From assembly GCA_002162955.1 (NCBI GenBank), contig MABD01000035.1, positions 62,001 through 126,000 on the forward strand: 64,000 bases of DNA, in the 5' to 3' direction. The notes under the pieces were generated by a model that saw only the letters and a list, made by a program, of their open reading frames with translations, was not told the DNA's origin and did no database searches. The position numbers and the translations under genes were made by a program. Source of the stretch: Gammaproteobacteria bacterium 45_16_T64. Lineage in GTDB: Bacteria; Pseudomonadota; Gammaproteobacteria; Pseudomonadales; Ketobacteraceae. Each line of letters starts with the position of its first letter. Within the stretch, counting starts at the first letter, position 1. Shown here one piece after another: positions 8,143 to 17,877 of the stretch.

Positions 8143-10851
8143 TTAATGTGCCTCATCCCAATTATCACCCATACCCACATCCACAATAAGAGGTATAGCA
8201 AGCTCAGCCGCATTACCCATATGAAGTTTTAGTCCTTCGGTCACCCTCTCGACTTCTTGCTCTGGTACTTCAAGTACAAGTTCATCGTGCACTTGCATAA
8301 TTACCCTAGATTCGAGCTGTTCTTCGGTAATCCATTGATCAACCGATACCATTGCTCGTTTTATAATATCCGCCGCAGTTCCCTGCATGGGAGCGTTAAT
8401 GGCGGTTCGTTCAGCGGCTTGCCGACGCATAGCATTTTTCGAATGAATTTCAGCCAAATATAGTCGTCGACCAAATAGAGTTTCCACAAAACCATCGGCA
8501 GCAGCCGTTTCTCGCACTCGCTCCATATAATCATAAACACCCGGATAACGTGCAAAATAGGTATCGATATAATCCTGCGCTTCACCACGTAAAATACCTA
8601 ACTGTTTCGCTAAACCAAACGCTGACATGCCATAGATTAATCCAAAGTTAACCGCTTTAGCGCTTCGACGCTGTTCAGTAGTCACTGCATCGATACTGAT
8701 GCCCACCACCTCGGCCGCTGTCGCTTTATGGATATCCAACCCTTCATTAAAGGCTGATACCAACCCCTCATCATTGGAAAGGTGCGCCATGATACGCAAC
8801 TCAATTTGTGAATAATCCGCGGCCACTAATTTACATCCTGGCTTGGCGATAAATGCTTGTCGGATTTTTCGCCCTTCAGCTGAACGCACTGGAATATTCT
8901 GTAAATTTGGATCGGACGATGAAAAACGCCCCGTCGCCGTCACGGCTTGATGATAAGACGTATGAATTCTTCCCGTGCCCAAGTGAATTAATTCTGGCAA
9001 TTTATCGGTATAAGTCGATTTAAGTTTACTCATGCTACGATATTCCATGAGTATTTTCGGCAAAGGGTACTCCAATGCTAATTCTTGCAATACCGGCTCA
9101 GCAGTGGAAGGGGCTCCTTTCGGTGTTTTTTTGATAACCGGCAACCCTAATTTTTCATAAAGAATTTCACCCAGCTGCTTTGGCGAACTCAAATTAAATG
9201 GTTGGCCTGCAATTTCATGAGCTTCAGCTTCTATTTCATGCATACGCACCGCCAACGATTGACTCTGATTACGTAACATATCCGCATCCACTAACGCACC
9301 CGTACGTTCAATACGTGAGATAACGGGCATCAATGGCATTTCAATATCTTGCAGGACAGAGACCAGGCTTGGAATTTTTTCTAGCTTTTGCCAAATTGCG
9401 TTATGTAATCGCAAAGTAACATCGGCGTCTTCCGCCGCATAAGGCCCTGCTTGTTCGATATCCACTTGATCGAACGTCAGCTGCTTAGCTCCTTTACCTG
9501 CAATGTCTTCAAAATGAATAGTTTTGTGACCAAGATATTTTAACGCCAAGCTATCCATGTCGTGTCGCGTACCGGTAGAATCCAGCACATAAGATTCCAG
9601 CATGGTATCAAAACCAACACCATTGATTTCAATATCGTAATTTGCCAGCACGTTTTTGTCGTACTTTAGATTCTGTCCGACTTTCTTCGGATGTTCAGCA
9701 GCAAGTAAGGGCGCAATTTTTTCCAGTACCCAATCTCGCGAAAGTTGTTCCGGTGCACCAGGATAACGATGATCGACGGGAACGTAGGCAGCTTTACCTT
9801 CTTCACAACAAAAAGACAAACCCACAAGTTCCGCTCGCATATAATTCAAACTGGTGGTTTCAGTATCAAAAGCAAATACATCACAGGCTGCCAATTTTTC
9901 TAACCACGCCTCGAATTCTGCTTCCGTATAAATAATCTGATAATCTGTTTCTATTGCCGGTTCAATTGTTTCTTCTTCGACATCACCATCTTCCGATACC
10001 TCGGCAATCCAGCTCTTAAATTCTAACTCCTTATACAGCGCTAATAGGGCTGAATTATCTGCAGGCTGCATTGATAGGTCATCAATCCCAACATCTAGTT
10101 CAACATCTAGTTTAATTGTCGCCAAATCATAAGATAGCGGTAATTGCTCCAGGCTGTTGCGTAAGTTCTCGCCAATTTTTCCTTTTACTTCATCAGCCCG
10201 AGCAATCACTTCGTCGAGAGATCCAAATTGCGCCAACCATTTTACGGCCGTTTTGGGACCACATTTTGGTACACCTGGAATGTTATCGACGGTATCGCCC
10301 ATCAATGCGAGGTAATCGATAATTTGTTCTGGGGGAATGCCAAACTTTTCTTTCACTCCCTCAATATCCATCACGGTGTCGGTCATGGTATTCGCCAGGG
10401 TTACATATTCTGTCACGAGTTGCGCCATGTCTTTATCGCCGGTGGACACAACAGTATTCACGCCTTTTTCTGATGCTTCGGCACACAATGTTCCAATCAC
10501 ATCATCTGCTTCTACACCATCAATAATCAGCATCGGAAAACCCATCGCCTTAATACATTGATGCAATGGTTCAATTTGACTGCGTAAGTCATCCGGCATT
10601 GGTGGACGATTGGCCTTGTATTCGGGATACATATCATCACGAAAAGTCTTGCCCTTGGCATCAAATATTACCGCAACTCGATCAGACTGATAATCCTTCA
10701 TTAGCCGCTTCATCATATTTAGTACACCTTTAATCGCCCCCGTCGGTTGACCCGATGAGGTGATTAAAGGGGGTAACGCGTGAAATGCGCGATACAAATA
10801 AGATGATCCATCCACAAGCACGAGAGGCTTGTCTATTGAGGGCTTTGACAT
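8143..10851 (-). CDS. polA: DNA polymerase I
   Basis: A 902-residue repair and Okazaki-processing polymerase with all three domains. The 5'-3' exonuclease covers about 1-290 (LVDGSSYLYRAFHALPPL, DKDMAQLV). The proofreading 3'-5' exonuclease at about 310-500 looks active: FDTETTSLNY, GQNLKYDKN and YAAEDADVT keep the acidic residues. The polymerase domain has motif A ADYSQIELRIMAHLS, the O helix RRSAKAVNFGLIYGMS and motif C QVHDELVLE. Length is close to E. coli Pol I (928). First gene of a polA-DUF2237-selO unit. Confidence 0.98.
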   Translation of the reverse strand: MSKPSIDKPLVLVDGSSYLYRAFHALPPLITSSGQPTGAIKGVLNMMKRLMKDYQSDRVAVIFDAKGKTFRDDMYPEYKANRPPMPDDLRSQIEPLHQCIKAMGFPMLIIDGVEADDVIGTLCAEASEKGVNTVVSTGDKDMAQLVTEYVTLANTMTDTVMDIEGVKEKFGIPPEQIIDYLALMGDTVDNIPGVPKCGPKTAVKWLAQFGSLDEVIARADEVKGKIGENLRNSLEQLPLSYDLATIKLDVELDVGIDDLSMQPADNSALLALYKELEFKSWIAEVSEDGDVEEETIEPAIETDYQIIYTEAEFEAWLEKLAACDVFAFDTETTSLNYMRAELVGLSFCCEEGKAAYVPVDHRYPGAPEQLSRDWVLEKIAPLLAAEHPKKVGQNLKYDKNVLANYDIEINGVGFDTMLESYVLDSTGTRHDMDSLALKYLGHKTIHFEDIAGKGAKQLTFDQVDIEQAGPYAAEDADVTLRLHNAIWQKLEKIPSLVSVLQDIEMPLMPVISRIERTGALVDADMLRNQSQSLAVRMHEIEAEAHEIAGQPFNLSSPKQLGEILYEKLGLPVIKKTPKGAPSTAEPVLQELALEYPLPKILMEYRSMSKLKSTYTDKLPELIHLGTGRIHTSYHQAVTATGRFSSSDPNLQNIPVRSAEGRKIRQAFIAKPGCKLVAADYSQIELRIMAHLSNDEGLVSAFNEGLDIHKATAAEVVGISIDAVTTEQRRSAKAVNFGLIYGMSAFGLAKQLGILRGEAQDYIDTYFARYPGVYDYMERVRETAAADGFVETLFGRRLYLAEIHSKNAMRRQAAERTAINAPMQGTAADIIKRAMVSVDQWITEEQLESRVIMQVHDELVLEVPEQEVERVTEGLKLHMGNAAELAIPLIVDVGMGDNWDEAH

Positions 10852-11014
10852 GTCTACAGATCCAAATCAGTTCGATAATATAAAGAGGTGGCGTGACCTA
10901 TTAGGTAGGTGTACCAAAGCACACATGCTATCACGCCGCGCCATTAGACGCAGTAATAGTTACGGTGGCCATTACGGAGAGGGAGGTTGTTTTTTAGACT
11001 AAGCTGCGTCGATA

Positions 11015-12667
11015 TTACGCTGTATCAAGGCTCTGACATAGCGTTTCGAGTTCCTTCATAAAGATCTCACAACCAGCACTGGATGCAATCTCTTGTTGCT
11101 CCATGATCACTGCACGCAGCACGTCCATACTGGTGAGTGGATTTGCCAGCACAACGCGAAATACCACCGATGGGTAGTTGTCATACTTCATTGGCGTCAA
11201 CGTCGTACGTGATACAAACGACTTACCATGGGCACGCTGAGTTTTCTGAATGCGCTTAGTTAACTTGTTGAGAACTTCTAATATTTCATTGCGCCTATCG
11301 ACTGGGGCTTTAGCCAAAGCCTTTTGTACATATTCCGGTACAAACCGATAAGTCAGAATATTAAGCTCCGGTGCAGACACCAGCTCAAATTCTTCTTCAC
11401 GATTAATCATATCGGCAAAGGAACGGGCTTTATTGATGCCTTCTTCAATCAGAATTTCGTATCCGCTACGACCAATGATCTTCAGACCGGATTGCAAAAG
11501 CATTGCCATTCCTGGGCGTGAGCCCTCCAAGGTATAACTCCCTAAATCCTTAGATCCCTTACGGATGATATATTCGGCATGATGTTCAATGCTCGAGACA
11601 ATAGTAGGCTCTTTAAATAGCACCAAACCTGCACCCATTGGCACGTATAGCTGTTTATGTGCATCAATAGTAACGGAGTCAGCCCGCTCAATACCCTTCA
11701 AGATACCTTTATATTTGTGAGAAAATAACGTCGGACCACCCCAAGCGGCATCCACGTGATAGTGACAACCAATTTCTTCTGCCACATCTGCCATTTCATC
11801 TAACTTATCAACGGACCCGGTTTCTGACGTGCCGGCGACACCCACAATCGCCATCACTTTGATATTCTTCGCGTCTAATTCTTTTACTTTGGCCCGTAGG
11901 TCCTGAATATCTGCTTTATTATCTTCATCGGTCTTAATCGCCACTAAGTTATCACGACCAAATCCCAATACGTCCGCGGCTTTACCGAGTGAGTAATGAC
12001 CACGTTCGGTCACTAATACCGCAACGCCATCATAACCATAGTGCTTCAACGCACCATGCATACCAGAATAATTAATGCCTCGGAAATCACCATTGGGAGC
12101 AAGTAGCTTGTTTCTGGCAACCCAAAGCGCTGTTAAATTCGCGATGGTACCGCCAGAGCAAAAGGAGCCTAATGAATGACCCGCTTCGTGCATCCAATTA
12201 TTATAAAAAGCAGGGCTATTCTCGTACACCAATCGATGCATCATTCCCAGCACTTGGCGCTCAAGCGGCGTGAACGCCTTAGAGGTCTCTATCTTCACCA
12301 AATTTTGGTTAAGCGCCATCATGATTTTTGATAGCGGTAACATAAAGTACGGCAATGCCGACGTCATATGACCCACAAAGCTAGGGGAGGAGGTATGGAC
12401 CGACTGCGCCACGACCTTATCTAATAAGAAGTTCGCTTGCTGAGAGACAAAAATAGGTTTTTCGGGAATCGCAGAATCGGAGAAATCTCTCTCTAATTCA
12501 GGCAATTCTTTTTCTGCGGCAACCACATGCTCTTGCAGAAACCCCACAAGGTTTTCAGAAATCTGCTGTTCGATTCTACCGAGTTTTGAGTTTGGAGCTT
12601 CGGGTACCGTGAATATTCGGTACATTGCTTCCATACTCGCATCTGCGTACTGCATATCTGATGTCAT
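11015..12667 (-). CDS. PLP-dependent group II decarboxylase (probable aspartate 1-decarboxylase, PanP-like)
   Basis: A fold-type I PLP enzyme of the glutamate/aspartate decarboxylase group. The PLP lysine lies in TIDAHKQLYVPMGAG, cofactor-contact motifs are CSGGTIANLTALW and HVDAAWGGPT. Overall sequence resembles the putative pyridoxal-dependent aspartate decarboxylases (PanP) of vibrios and relatives, which supply beta-alanine for pantothenate; substrate specificity is inference, and glutamate is an alternative. The frame is open to 12712, but the ATG at 12667 (MTSDMQYAD) has AAAGG seven bases upstream, so I use it. Single gene with about 160 bases to polA. Confidence 0.82.
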   Translation of the reverse strand: MTSDMQYADASMEAMYRIFTVPEAPNSKLGRIEQQISENLVGFLQEHVVAAEKELPELERDFSDSAIPEKPIFVSQQANFLLDKVVAQSVHTSSPSFVGHMTSALPYFMLPLSKIMMALNQNLVKIETSKAFTPLERQVLGMMHRLVYENSPAFYNNWMHEAGHSLGSFCSGGTIANLTALWVARNKLLAPNGDFRGINYSGMHGALKHYGYDGVAVLVTERGHYSLGKAADVLGFGRDNLVAIKTDEDNKADIQDLRAKVKELDAKNIKVMAIVGVAGTSETGSVDKLDEMADVAEEIGCHYHVDAAWGGPTLFSHKYKGILKGIERADSVTIDAHKQLYVPMGAGLVLFKEPTIVSSIEHHAEYIIRKGSKDLGSYTLEGSRPGMAMLLQSGLKIIGRSGYEILIEEGINKARSFADMINREEEFELVSAPELNILTYRFVPEYVQKALAKAPVDRRNEILEVLNKLTKRIQKTQRAHGKSFVSRTTLTPMKYDNYPSVVFRVVLANPLTSMDVLRAVIMEQQEIASSAGCEIFMKELETLCQSLDTA

Positions 12668-12937
12668 GGTATTGCCTTTGTTTTGAGGTCGATGTGAAAC
12701 ATCAATCATCACCGCTAACTCAAAATTAACTATTTTGGGTCAAAATGTATACTTTGTCAGTCTGACAAGGCGCCTAATTTAACCACAAAGTCACTTTTCA
12801 GTGAAATTTTTCTCTTTAAACCACCCACAGTGCAAATTAACCCTTATTAATCAACAAGTTAAAAAACGGACGCTAAGTCATAAATCGCCCGTATAACGAG
12901 ATAGGTGGAGGGCTAAACAGTAAATACAGCCATTTTT

Positions 12938-14011
12938 TTAGAAAACCAGCTTACCTGAGGGTAGCTTAAGTTCCGCGATACGGCGTGTCGTATCCTCAAC
13001 CGCCGCTTTTGCCGTAGGGATAGTGCCGACCATGGATACGTAAGCATGCATGGTATTCGAATACTCCTTATGCTCAACCGATACCCCTGCTGCTGCCAAC
13101 ATTTTCGCATAAGCCTCACCTTCATCGCGTAGTACATCAAAACCAGCCGTGGTCACAAGGGCGGGGGGCAACTGTGCCAGTAACGTCGGATCCGCTAACC
13201 CTGGAGATACCTTAATCTGTGTTTTATCACTCTCTTGTCGAATGTAGTTACCGACAAACCACTGAACCATTACCTTAGATAATGGTAAACCTTCTCCACA
13301 GCTATGATGGCTTAGGGTGCGCATACGTAAGTCAGTGGACGGATAAATCAATACTTGAGCACAAGGAACCGGCGCTTGTTGCAATACCGTTTGCTGACAG
13401 ACCACTGCGGCCAGATTCCCACCCGCGCTATCACCAGCAACATACACCCGCTCACAATCACCACCATAGTGGGCAGCGTTGGCCTGCACCCATAAAAAGC
13501 TATCCACGGCATCATCAGCAGGAGCGGGGAACTTATGCTCTGGTGCCAATCGATAATCCACAGACACAACAATATGATCCAGGTCTTCTGCAAACCCTGA
13601 GCAAAGCGCATCCACAGAATCAACACTGCCTACGGTCCAACCACCACCGTGGTAATACACCATCACAGGTTTAGGATAACTGCCTTGATTTGACGGGGTA
13701 TAGATACGTATACCAATGCTACGATGACCAGCCTTAGTATCTAGCGTAATTGTTCGATCCCGAGACGAGACGCTGGCACGGGCTTTTGTATCGAGAGTAC
13801 TGATATTCGTCTCGTACCGTTTGCGTGCCAATTCAACAGGGTAGGAATAGAGCGGCGCTTGTGCGGTGTAGGCCTTCGCCACCATATGCATTTGCGCATC
13901 CAACAACCGTCCCTCCCATGTATAGGGCTTTTCCCCTGCCAATAGAGACAACATATCGGGGGGTAATTGCAACGCCGACCGTGACAGTAAACTTTTGACA
14001 GAATCGAGCAT
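12938..14011 (-). CDS. Alpha/beta hydrolase, HSL (family IV) esterase/lipase
   Basis: A carboxylesterase of the hormone-sensitive-lipase family. Oxyanion motif VYYHGGGWTVGS, nucleophile motif VYVAGDSAGGNLAAV, acid residue in GFDVLRDEGEAYA and a catalytic His in NTMHAYVSM form a complete triad. Also typical is VDYRLAPEHKFPAP. No signal peptide, so probably cytoplasmic. The frame could begin with TTG at 14038, but the ATG at 14011 with AAGG nine bases before it is the better start. The natural ester is unknown. Confidence 0.9.
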   Translation of the reverse strand: MLDSVKSLLSRSALQLPPDMLSLLAGEKPYTWEGRLLDAQMHMVAKAYTAQAPLYSYPVELARKRYETNISTLDTKARASVSSRDRTITLDTKAGHRSIGIRIYTPSNQGSYPKPVMVYYHGGGWTVGSVDSVDALCSGFAEDLDHIVVSVDYRLAPEHKFPAPADDAVDSFLWVQANAAHYGGDCERVYVAGDSAGGNLAAVVCQQTVLQQAPVPCAQVLIYPSTDLRMRTLSHHSCGEGLPLSKVMVQWFVGNYIRQESDKTQIKVSPGLADPTLLAQLPPALVTTAGFDVLRDEGEAYAKMLAAAGVSVEHKEYSNTMHAYVSMVGTIPTAKAAVEDTTRRIAELKLPSGKLVF

Positions 14012-14094
14012 AAACGATCGCCTTATATGGGATAACAAGTGAGCATGGGGTTATAAAGCAACCGAGAATAGCAGTATCACTAGTGACGAACAAC

Positions 14095-14634
14095 TCACCT
14101 ATTCCATAGCTCAGGAATAGTGCCTGGACTTGCCTGAATATCTTTATAGGTCAAATATACCCTCACATCGAACTCCAGCTGATGATAACGAGGTTCCATA
14201 TATTCACAGAGCTTATAAAAAGCTTTGTTATGCTCTTTCTCCCTAAGGTGTGCCAATTCATGCACAACAATCATACGTAGGAAAGGCTCGGGAGACTGCT
14301 TAAACAAAGTACTGATTCGAATTTCTTTTTTGGCTTTTAACTTTGCACCTTGCACTCGTGAGATATAGGTATGCAATCCTAAAGCATTATTCACCGTATC
14401 AATTTTGTCATCGTAAATAATCTTGCTTAGGGGAGCTGACTTACGCAAGTAGGTATTTTTTATTTCTTGAACATAGTGATATAACGCTTTAGAAGTCGAT
14501 ATTTGATGATTATCGGGATAACGCTGGTGCAGATAGTCACCGAGACGCCCTTCGTCCAGCAAACCCTCAATCTGTGCTACAAGATCAGCAGAATAGCCAG
14601 AAAGATACGAAAAATTGGATCTCTTTTTAGCCAC
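14095..14634 (-). CDS. YgjP-like M48-type metallopeptidase (DUF45)
   Basis: A 179-residue protein with a zinc protease motif HELAHLREKEHNKAFYKLCE: HExxH followed by a third ligand His, as in the YgjP/DUF45 family. N-terminal 90 residues are basic and helical. No signal peptide or membrane span, so a cytoplasmic enzyme is likely; the substrate is unknown. Divergent from the DUF2782 gene, and about 80 bases upstream of the esterase on the same strand. Confidence 0.85.
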   Translation of the reverse strand: MAKKRSNFSYLSGYSADLVAQIEGLLDEGRLGDYLHQRYPDNHQISTSKALYHYVQEIKNTYLRKSAPLSKIIYDDKIDTVNNALGLHTYISRVQGAKLKAKKEIRISTLFKQSPEPFLRMIVVHELAHLREKEHNKAFYKLCEYMEPRYHQLEFDVRVYLTYKDIQASPGTIPELWNR

Positions 14635-14793
14635 AACCGCTCCCTTACATTACGCTTTCAACAACCATTCATATTGGTAGCCTATTTTACTCACCAATCA
14701 CCGCTGTCGCAATCTCACCGCCCAAAATCCATTGTCCCTACTACCTAATAAACGTACACTAATATTATCGATGATTCGCCATAGGCCTGTATC

Positions 14794-15081
14794 ATGCGCA
14801 CACTTATTCTCTTGCTACTCATTATCCCTACCAGTCTCTTTGCTCGAGTAGAACCCTACGATGAACGCTCTGATATTCAGCCTGAGCGGCAAGTCACCAT
14901 CGTCAATGATGGCGACAAAGAAATGCATATCCATCAAGTCAATGGCAAAGTGTATGGCATCAAAGTCGTGCCAAAACTTGGCCCCGCTTATTATTTAATT
15001 GACCCTAATGGCAATGGTAAGTTTATTCGTAACGATGCTGACAAATTATTAGTTCCCCAGTGGACCATTCTCGAATGGTAG
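14794..15081 (+). CDS. DUF2782 family exported protein
   Basis: A 95-residue protein with an N-terminal signal peptide (LILLLLIIPTSLFA) and a compact domain with KVYGIKVVPKLGPAYYLID, which identifies DUF2782. Members are small periplasmic proteins found close to polA and thrB in pseudomonads; function unknown. AGG nine bases before the ATG. Here it precedes DUF2797 rather than thrB. Confidence 0.85.
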   Translation: MRTLILLLLIIPTSLFARVEPYDERSDIQPERQVTIVNDGDKEMHIHQVNGKVYGIKVVPKLGPAYYLIDPNGNGKFIRNDADKLLVPQWTILEW

Positions 15082-15162
15082 CCATCAGTAACCATACTGA
15101 TTACAATCGCCGCCACTAGCGTATCTCATCGCCCCCTTCATTCTCGACCTAATAGGTTTTAC

Positions 15163-16014
15163 ATGACAAGCACCATCACTGGCACCCTTCGCAAAATGCA
15201 CAATTTGTTAGCGGGGGATACCACTGTATCTGACACTCCCGCCGCTGTCGCTTATGAGCTACCGCTTGGCGAAGAAAAAGTCGCCCTCAACCCCCTCATC
15301 GGAAACCCAGTGCAACTACGATTTACCGGACAGATCTTTTGCTCAAATTGTGGCAAGAAGACCAAAAAGAGCTTTAGCCAAGGCCACTGCTATCCCTGTT
15401 TTAAAAAGTTGGCTAGCTGCGATATGTGTATCATGAAACCAGAGTTATGCCATTTTGATGCTGGGACTTGCCGTGAACCCGAATGGGCCGAGCAATTTTG
15501 TTTTCAGCCACATTATGTGTATTTGGCAAATTCTTCCGGTGTCAAAGTCGGTATTACCCGCGGCACCCAAATCCCCACGCGCTGGATGGACCAGGGGGCA
15601 ATACAGGCCTTACCTATCATGAAAGTGAGTACCCGCTTACTTTCGGGGCTCGTAGAAGTCACCCTGGGTGAGCATGTATCCGACAAAACCAATTGGCGTA
15701 AGATGCTAAAAAATGACGTTCAAGAGATCGACCTCTGCAGCGTGCGAGATGAGCTGTTCGAGACCTGCGCCGAACCACTGGCGGCGCTAAAAGAAAAATA
15801 TGGGGCAGAAGCGATGGAATGGCTCGACGAAACACCTATCGATATCACATACCCGGTCAAAATATACCCAACCAAAGTTACGAGTTTTAACTTTGATAAG
15901 AACCCACTGGTGGAAGGCACCTTGATGGGTATTAAGGGCCAGTATCTATTACTCGATACCGGCGTCATTAATATTCGAAAGTTCTCTTCCTATGAGGTTG
16001 AATTACAGTATTAG
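15163..16014 (+). CDS. DUF2797 family zinc-ribbon/GIY-YIG-like protein
   Basis: A 283-residue soluble protein. Residues 60-110 carry a cysteine-rich cluster (CSNCGKKTKKSF, CYPCF, CDMCI, CHFDAGTC) likely to bind zinc; then comes YVYLANSSGVKVGITRGTQI-type sequence resembling the core of a GIY-YIG nuclease fold, followed by a C-terminal region typical of DUF2797. Function unknown. Good ribosome site (AGG, six bases before ATG). Its stop overlaps the convergent znuA stop by four bases. Confidence 0.85.
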   Translation: MTSTITGTLRKMHNLLAGDTTVSDTPAAVAYELPLGEEKVALNPLIGNPVQLRFTGQIFCSNCGKKTKKSFSQGHCYPCFKKLASCDMCIMKPELCHFDAGTCREPEWAEQFCFQPHYVYLANSSGVKVGITRGTQIPTRWMDQGAIQALPIMKVSTRLLSGLVEVTLGEHVSDKTNWRKMLKNDVQEIDLCSVRDELFETCAEPLAALKEKYGAEAMEWLDETPIDITYPVKIYPTKVTSFNFDKNPLVEGTLMGIKGQYLLLDTGVINIRKFSSYEVELQY

Positions 16015-16973
16015 TTAACCTTGGTAGACGGCGTTCCACAGTGAAGAATAGCGTCATAGGCGGCAGACAACATATCAACATAACTGCCGCTTCCCCACCC
16101 CAACGTATCTATCATCACGCGCGTCAATGGCTGATCCCCTTCAATTTTACCAATAATGGAAAGATTCGACATTGGCTCCGCCACTATACACTGAACACTT
16201 TCAGCCTGTACCCGCTGTTTTAGTGTGAGTAATGTCCTAATACCCGGTTGATGGTCATCACTCAATACAACACGTGCTTTCGACGACACCCCGATGTCAT
16301 GCTCCAAATATTGCAGCCCATCATGAAACACAATAAATGACGGCAGTTGTGCCTTCGCCGCCTTTTTCCTGACAGCTAACTTCTCTTTGATTTCTGAAAA
16401 CAATCGCTCAATAGCACCAAGCTCACCCTGCTCTGAAGTAGTGACACCTCGAATAAGCGGGTGTAATGCAGCGACAATAACCTCCGCATTTTCCACTGAC
16501 CACCACACATGTGGGTCAAAATCCGTGTCATGGTGATGCTCATCGTGATGATCGTGCTCATCATCCTCTTCTACCAGAGAGCGTAGAGGTAGGCGATGCA
16601 GACCCGGTAACGCACTCACGTCAATGACTTTCTGCTGATCAACGCGCGCAACAATAGCGGCTAAATAAGGCTCAATATCCGGCCCCATCCAAAGGACAAT
16701 ATCGGCATCCAGTACCCGTCGAATATCGGAGGGTTTTAACGAGTAATCATGAGGGGTAGAACCTGCGGGTAAGAGAGTGCTCACTTTCAATGCAGCGCCC
16801 GTCGCATGGGCTGACTGACCTATTAAGCCCGCAATAAGCTGTAACGGGTATATAGATGTTAGCACCTTGGTTGTTTTGCTTGCTGTCTGCTTATTGGCTG
16901 CTAGAGTCACTGCTGGGCATAAAAGGCCCATCAAGCAAAGTATACTAATCGTTTGTCGTAGCCACTGTTTCAT
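16011..16973 (-). CDS. znuA: Zinc ABC transporter substrate-binding protein ZnuA
   Basis: Periplasmic zinc-binding component of the high-affinity ZnuABC importer. Signal peptide with cleavage near TLA-AN, then the cluster A-I fold with ligands in PAGSTPHDYSLKPSD, in DPHVWWS and in VFHDGLQYLE. Between the first two lies an acidic/His-rich loop (EDDEHDHHDEHHHD, about residues 137-150) typical of zinc-specific members. Divergently transcribed from znuCB; the shared 85-base gap holds a Zur-box-like palindrome. zur is not adjacent. Confidence 0.95.
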   Translation of the reverse strand: MKQWLRQTISILCLMGLLCPAVTLAANKQTASKTTKVLTSIYPLQLIAGLIGQSAHATGAALKVSTLLPAGSTPHDYSLKPSDIRRVLDADIVLWMGPDIEPYLAAIVARVDQQKVIDVSALPGLHRLPLRSLVEEDDEHDHHDEHHHDTDFDPHVWWSVENAEVIVAALHPLIRGVTTSEQGELGAIERLFSEIKEKLAVRKKAAKAQLPSFIVFHDGLQYLEHDIGVSSKARVVLSDDHQPGIRTLLTLKQRVQAESVQCIVAEPMSNLSIIGKIEGDQPLTRVMIDTLGWGSGSYVDMLSAAYDAILHCGTPSTKVN

Positions 16974-17023
16974 TCTAATTTGTCCTTATCCTATAAAACC
17001 GCGCAAGATTAACACAAGCCCCT

Positions 17024-17042
17024 GTAAAATATGATATGTAAC
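17024..17042. promoter_or_regulatory. Zur-box-like imperfect palindrome between znuA and znuC
   Basis: GTAAAATAT-G-ATATGTAAC: nine-base arms that match at seven positions around a central base, with the GTTA..TAAC-like ends seen in Zur operators. Lying between divergent zinc-uptake genes, it could repress both when zinc is sufficient. Assigned from context and symmetry only. Confidence 0.5.
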
Positions 17043-17058
17043 AGCATTTGCTGGTAGA

Positions 17059-17877
17059 ATGCCCGCCCATAACCCTGTCCCAGAGATTTCAGCCCCCATG
17101 ACCGCTCCGATTGTACAGCTACACGATGTTAGCCTCTCAATAAAAGGCCAATCGTTGCTAAATCATATCAATATGACCCTAGAGCCAGCGCAAATACTCA
17201 CAGTCATTGGCCCTAACGGTGCTGGTAAGTCCAGTCTATTAAAAATAGTGCTTGGTCTATACAAGCCAACGCGGGGCAAGCGGCAGATAAGTAAGCGCTT
17301 ACGTATTGGCTACATGCCGCAAAGGCTGCAGGTGGATGATAGCTTACCCTTAACGGTGAAGCGCTTTCTATCCTTAGGGGGAAACAAAAACAACACCGAA
17401 ATTGAAAAAACCCTCAGTGATGTTAACGCCTCGCATACTCTATCTCGTTCCATTCAGCATATTTCTGGGGGTGAATTTCAGCGGGTATTACTGGCCAGAG
17501 CTCTATTGCGTAACCCCTCATTACTCGTGCTCGACGAACCTGCCCAAGGCGTTGACCTACATGGTCAGCAAGAACTTTACCGGTTACTTGCGGATATTCG
17601 AGATGAACGCCAATGCGCCATTTTGATGGTATCCCACGATCTACACTTTGTGATGGCTAGAACTGATCAAGTCATGTGCCTGAACCAACATGTGTGTTGC
17701 TCCGGCACCGCCGATGCTGTTGCTAATCACCCAGAATATTTGGCACTTTTTGATCAAGGTATCGAAAAAGATTTTGCGGTTTATACCCATCACCATGATC
17801 ACCACCATACGATTCACGGGGATGTGGTGAAGGACGATATTGAACCACACTCCCACGCTGGACATAACCATGATTGA
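17059..17877 (+). CDS. znuC: Zinc ABC transporter ATP-binding protein ZnuC
   Basis: ATPase subunit of the zinc importer. Walker A GPNGAGKSSL, signature SGGEFQRVLLARAL, Walker B LLVLDEPAQGVD and the switch His in MVSHDLHFV are all present. The C-terminal tail is strikingly histidine-rich (THHHDHHHTIHG and HSHAGHNHD), a feature of some ZnuC proteins that may buffer zinc on the cytoplasmic side. Start is uncertain: ATG at 17059 or at 17098 (MTAPIVQLHDVSL); the second fits family lengths better. Its last eight bases overlap znuB. Confidence 0.95.
   Translation: MPAHNPVPEISAPMTAPIVQLHDVSLSIKGQSLLNHINMTLEPAQILTVIGPNGAGKSSLLKIVLGLYKPTRGKRQISKRLRIGYMPQRLQVDDSLPLTVKRFLSLGGNKNNTEIEKTLSDVNASHTLSRSIQHISGGEFQRVLLARALLRNPSLLVLDEPAQGVDLHGQQELYRLLADIRDERQCAILMVSHDLHFVMARTDQVMCLNQHVCCSGTADAVANHPEYLALFDQGIEKDFAVYTHHHDHHHTIHGDVVKDDIEPHSHAGHNHD

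Noticed and set aside
13282-13674. 130-residue plus-strand ORF within the esterase gene
   Set aside because: Pro/His-rich antisense reading of a conserved hydrolase domain; a shadow frame.
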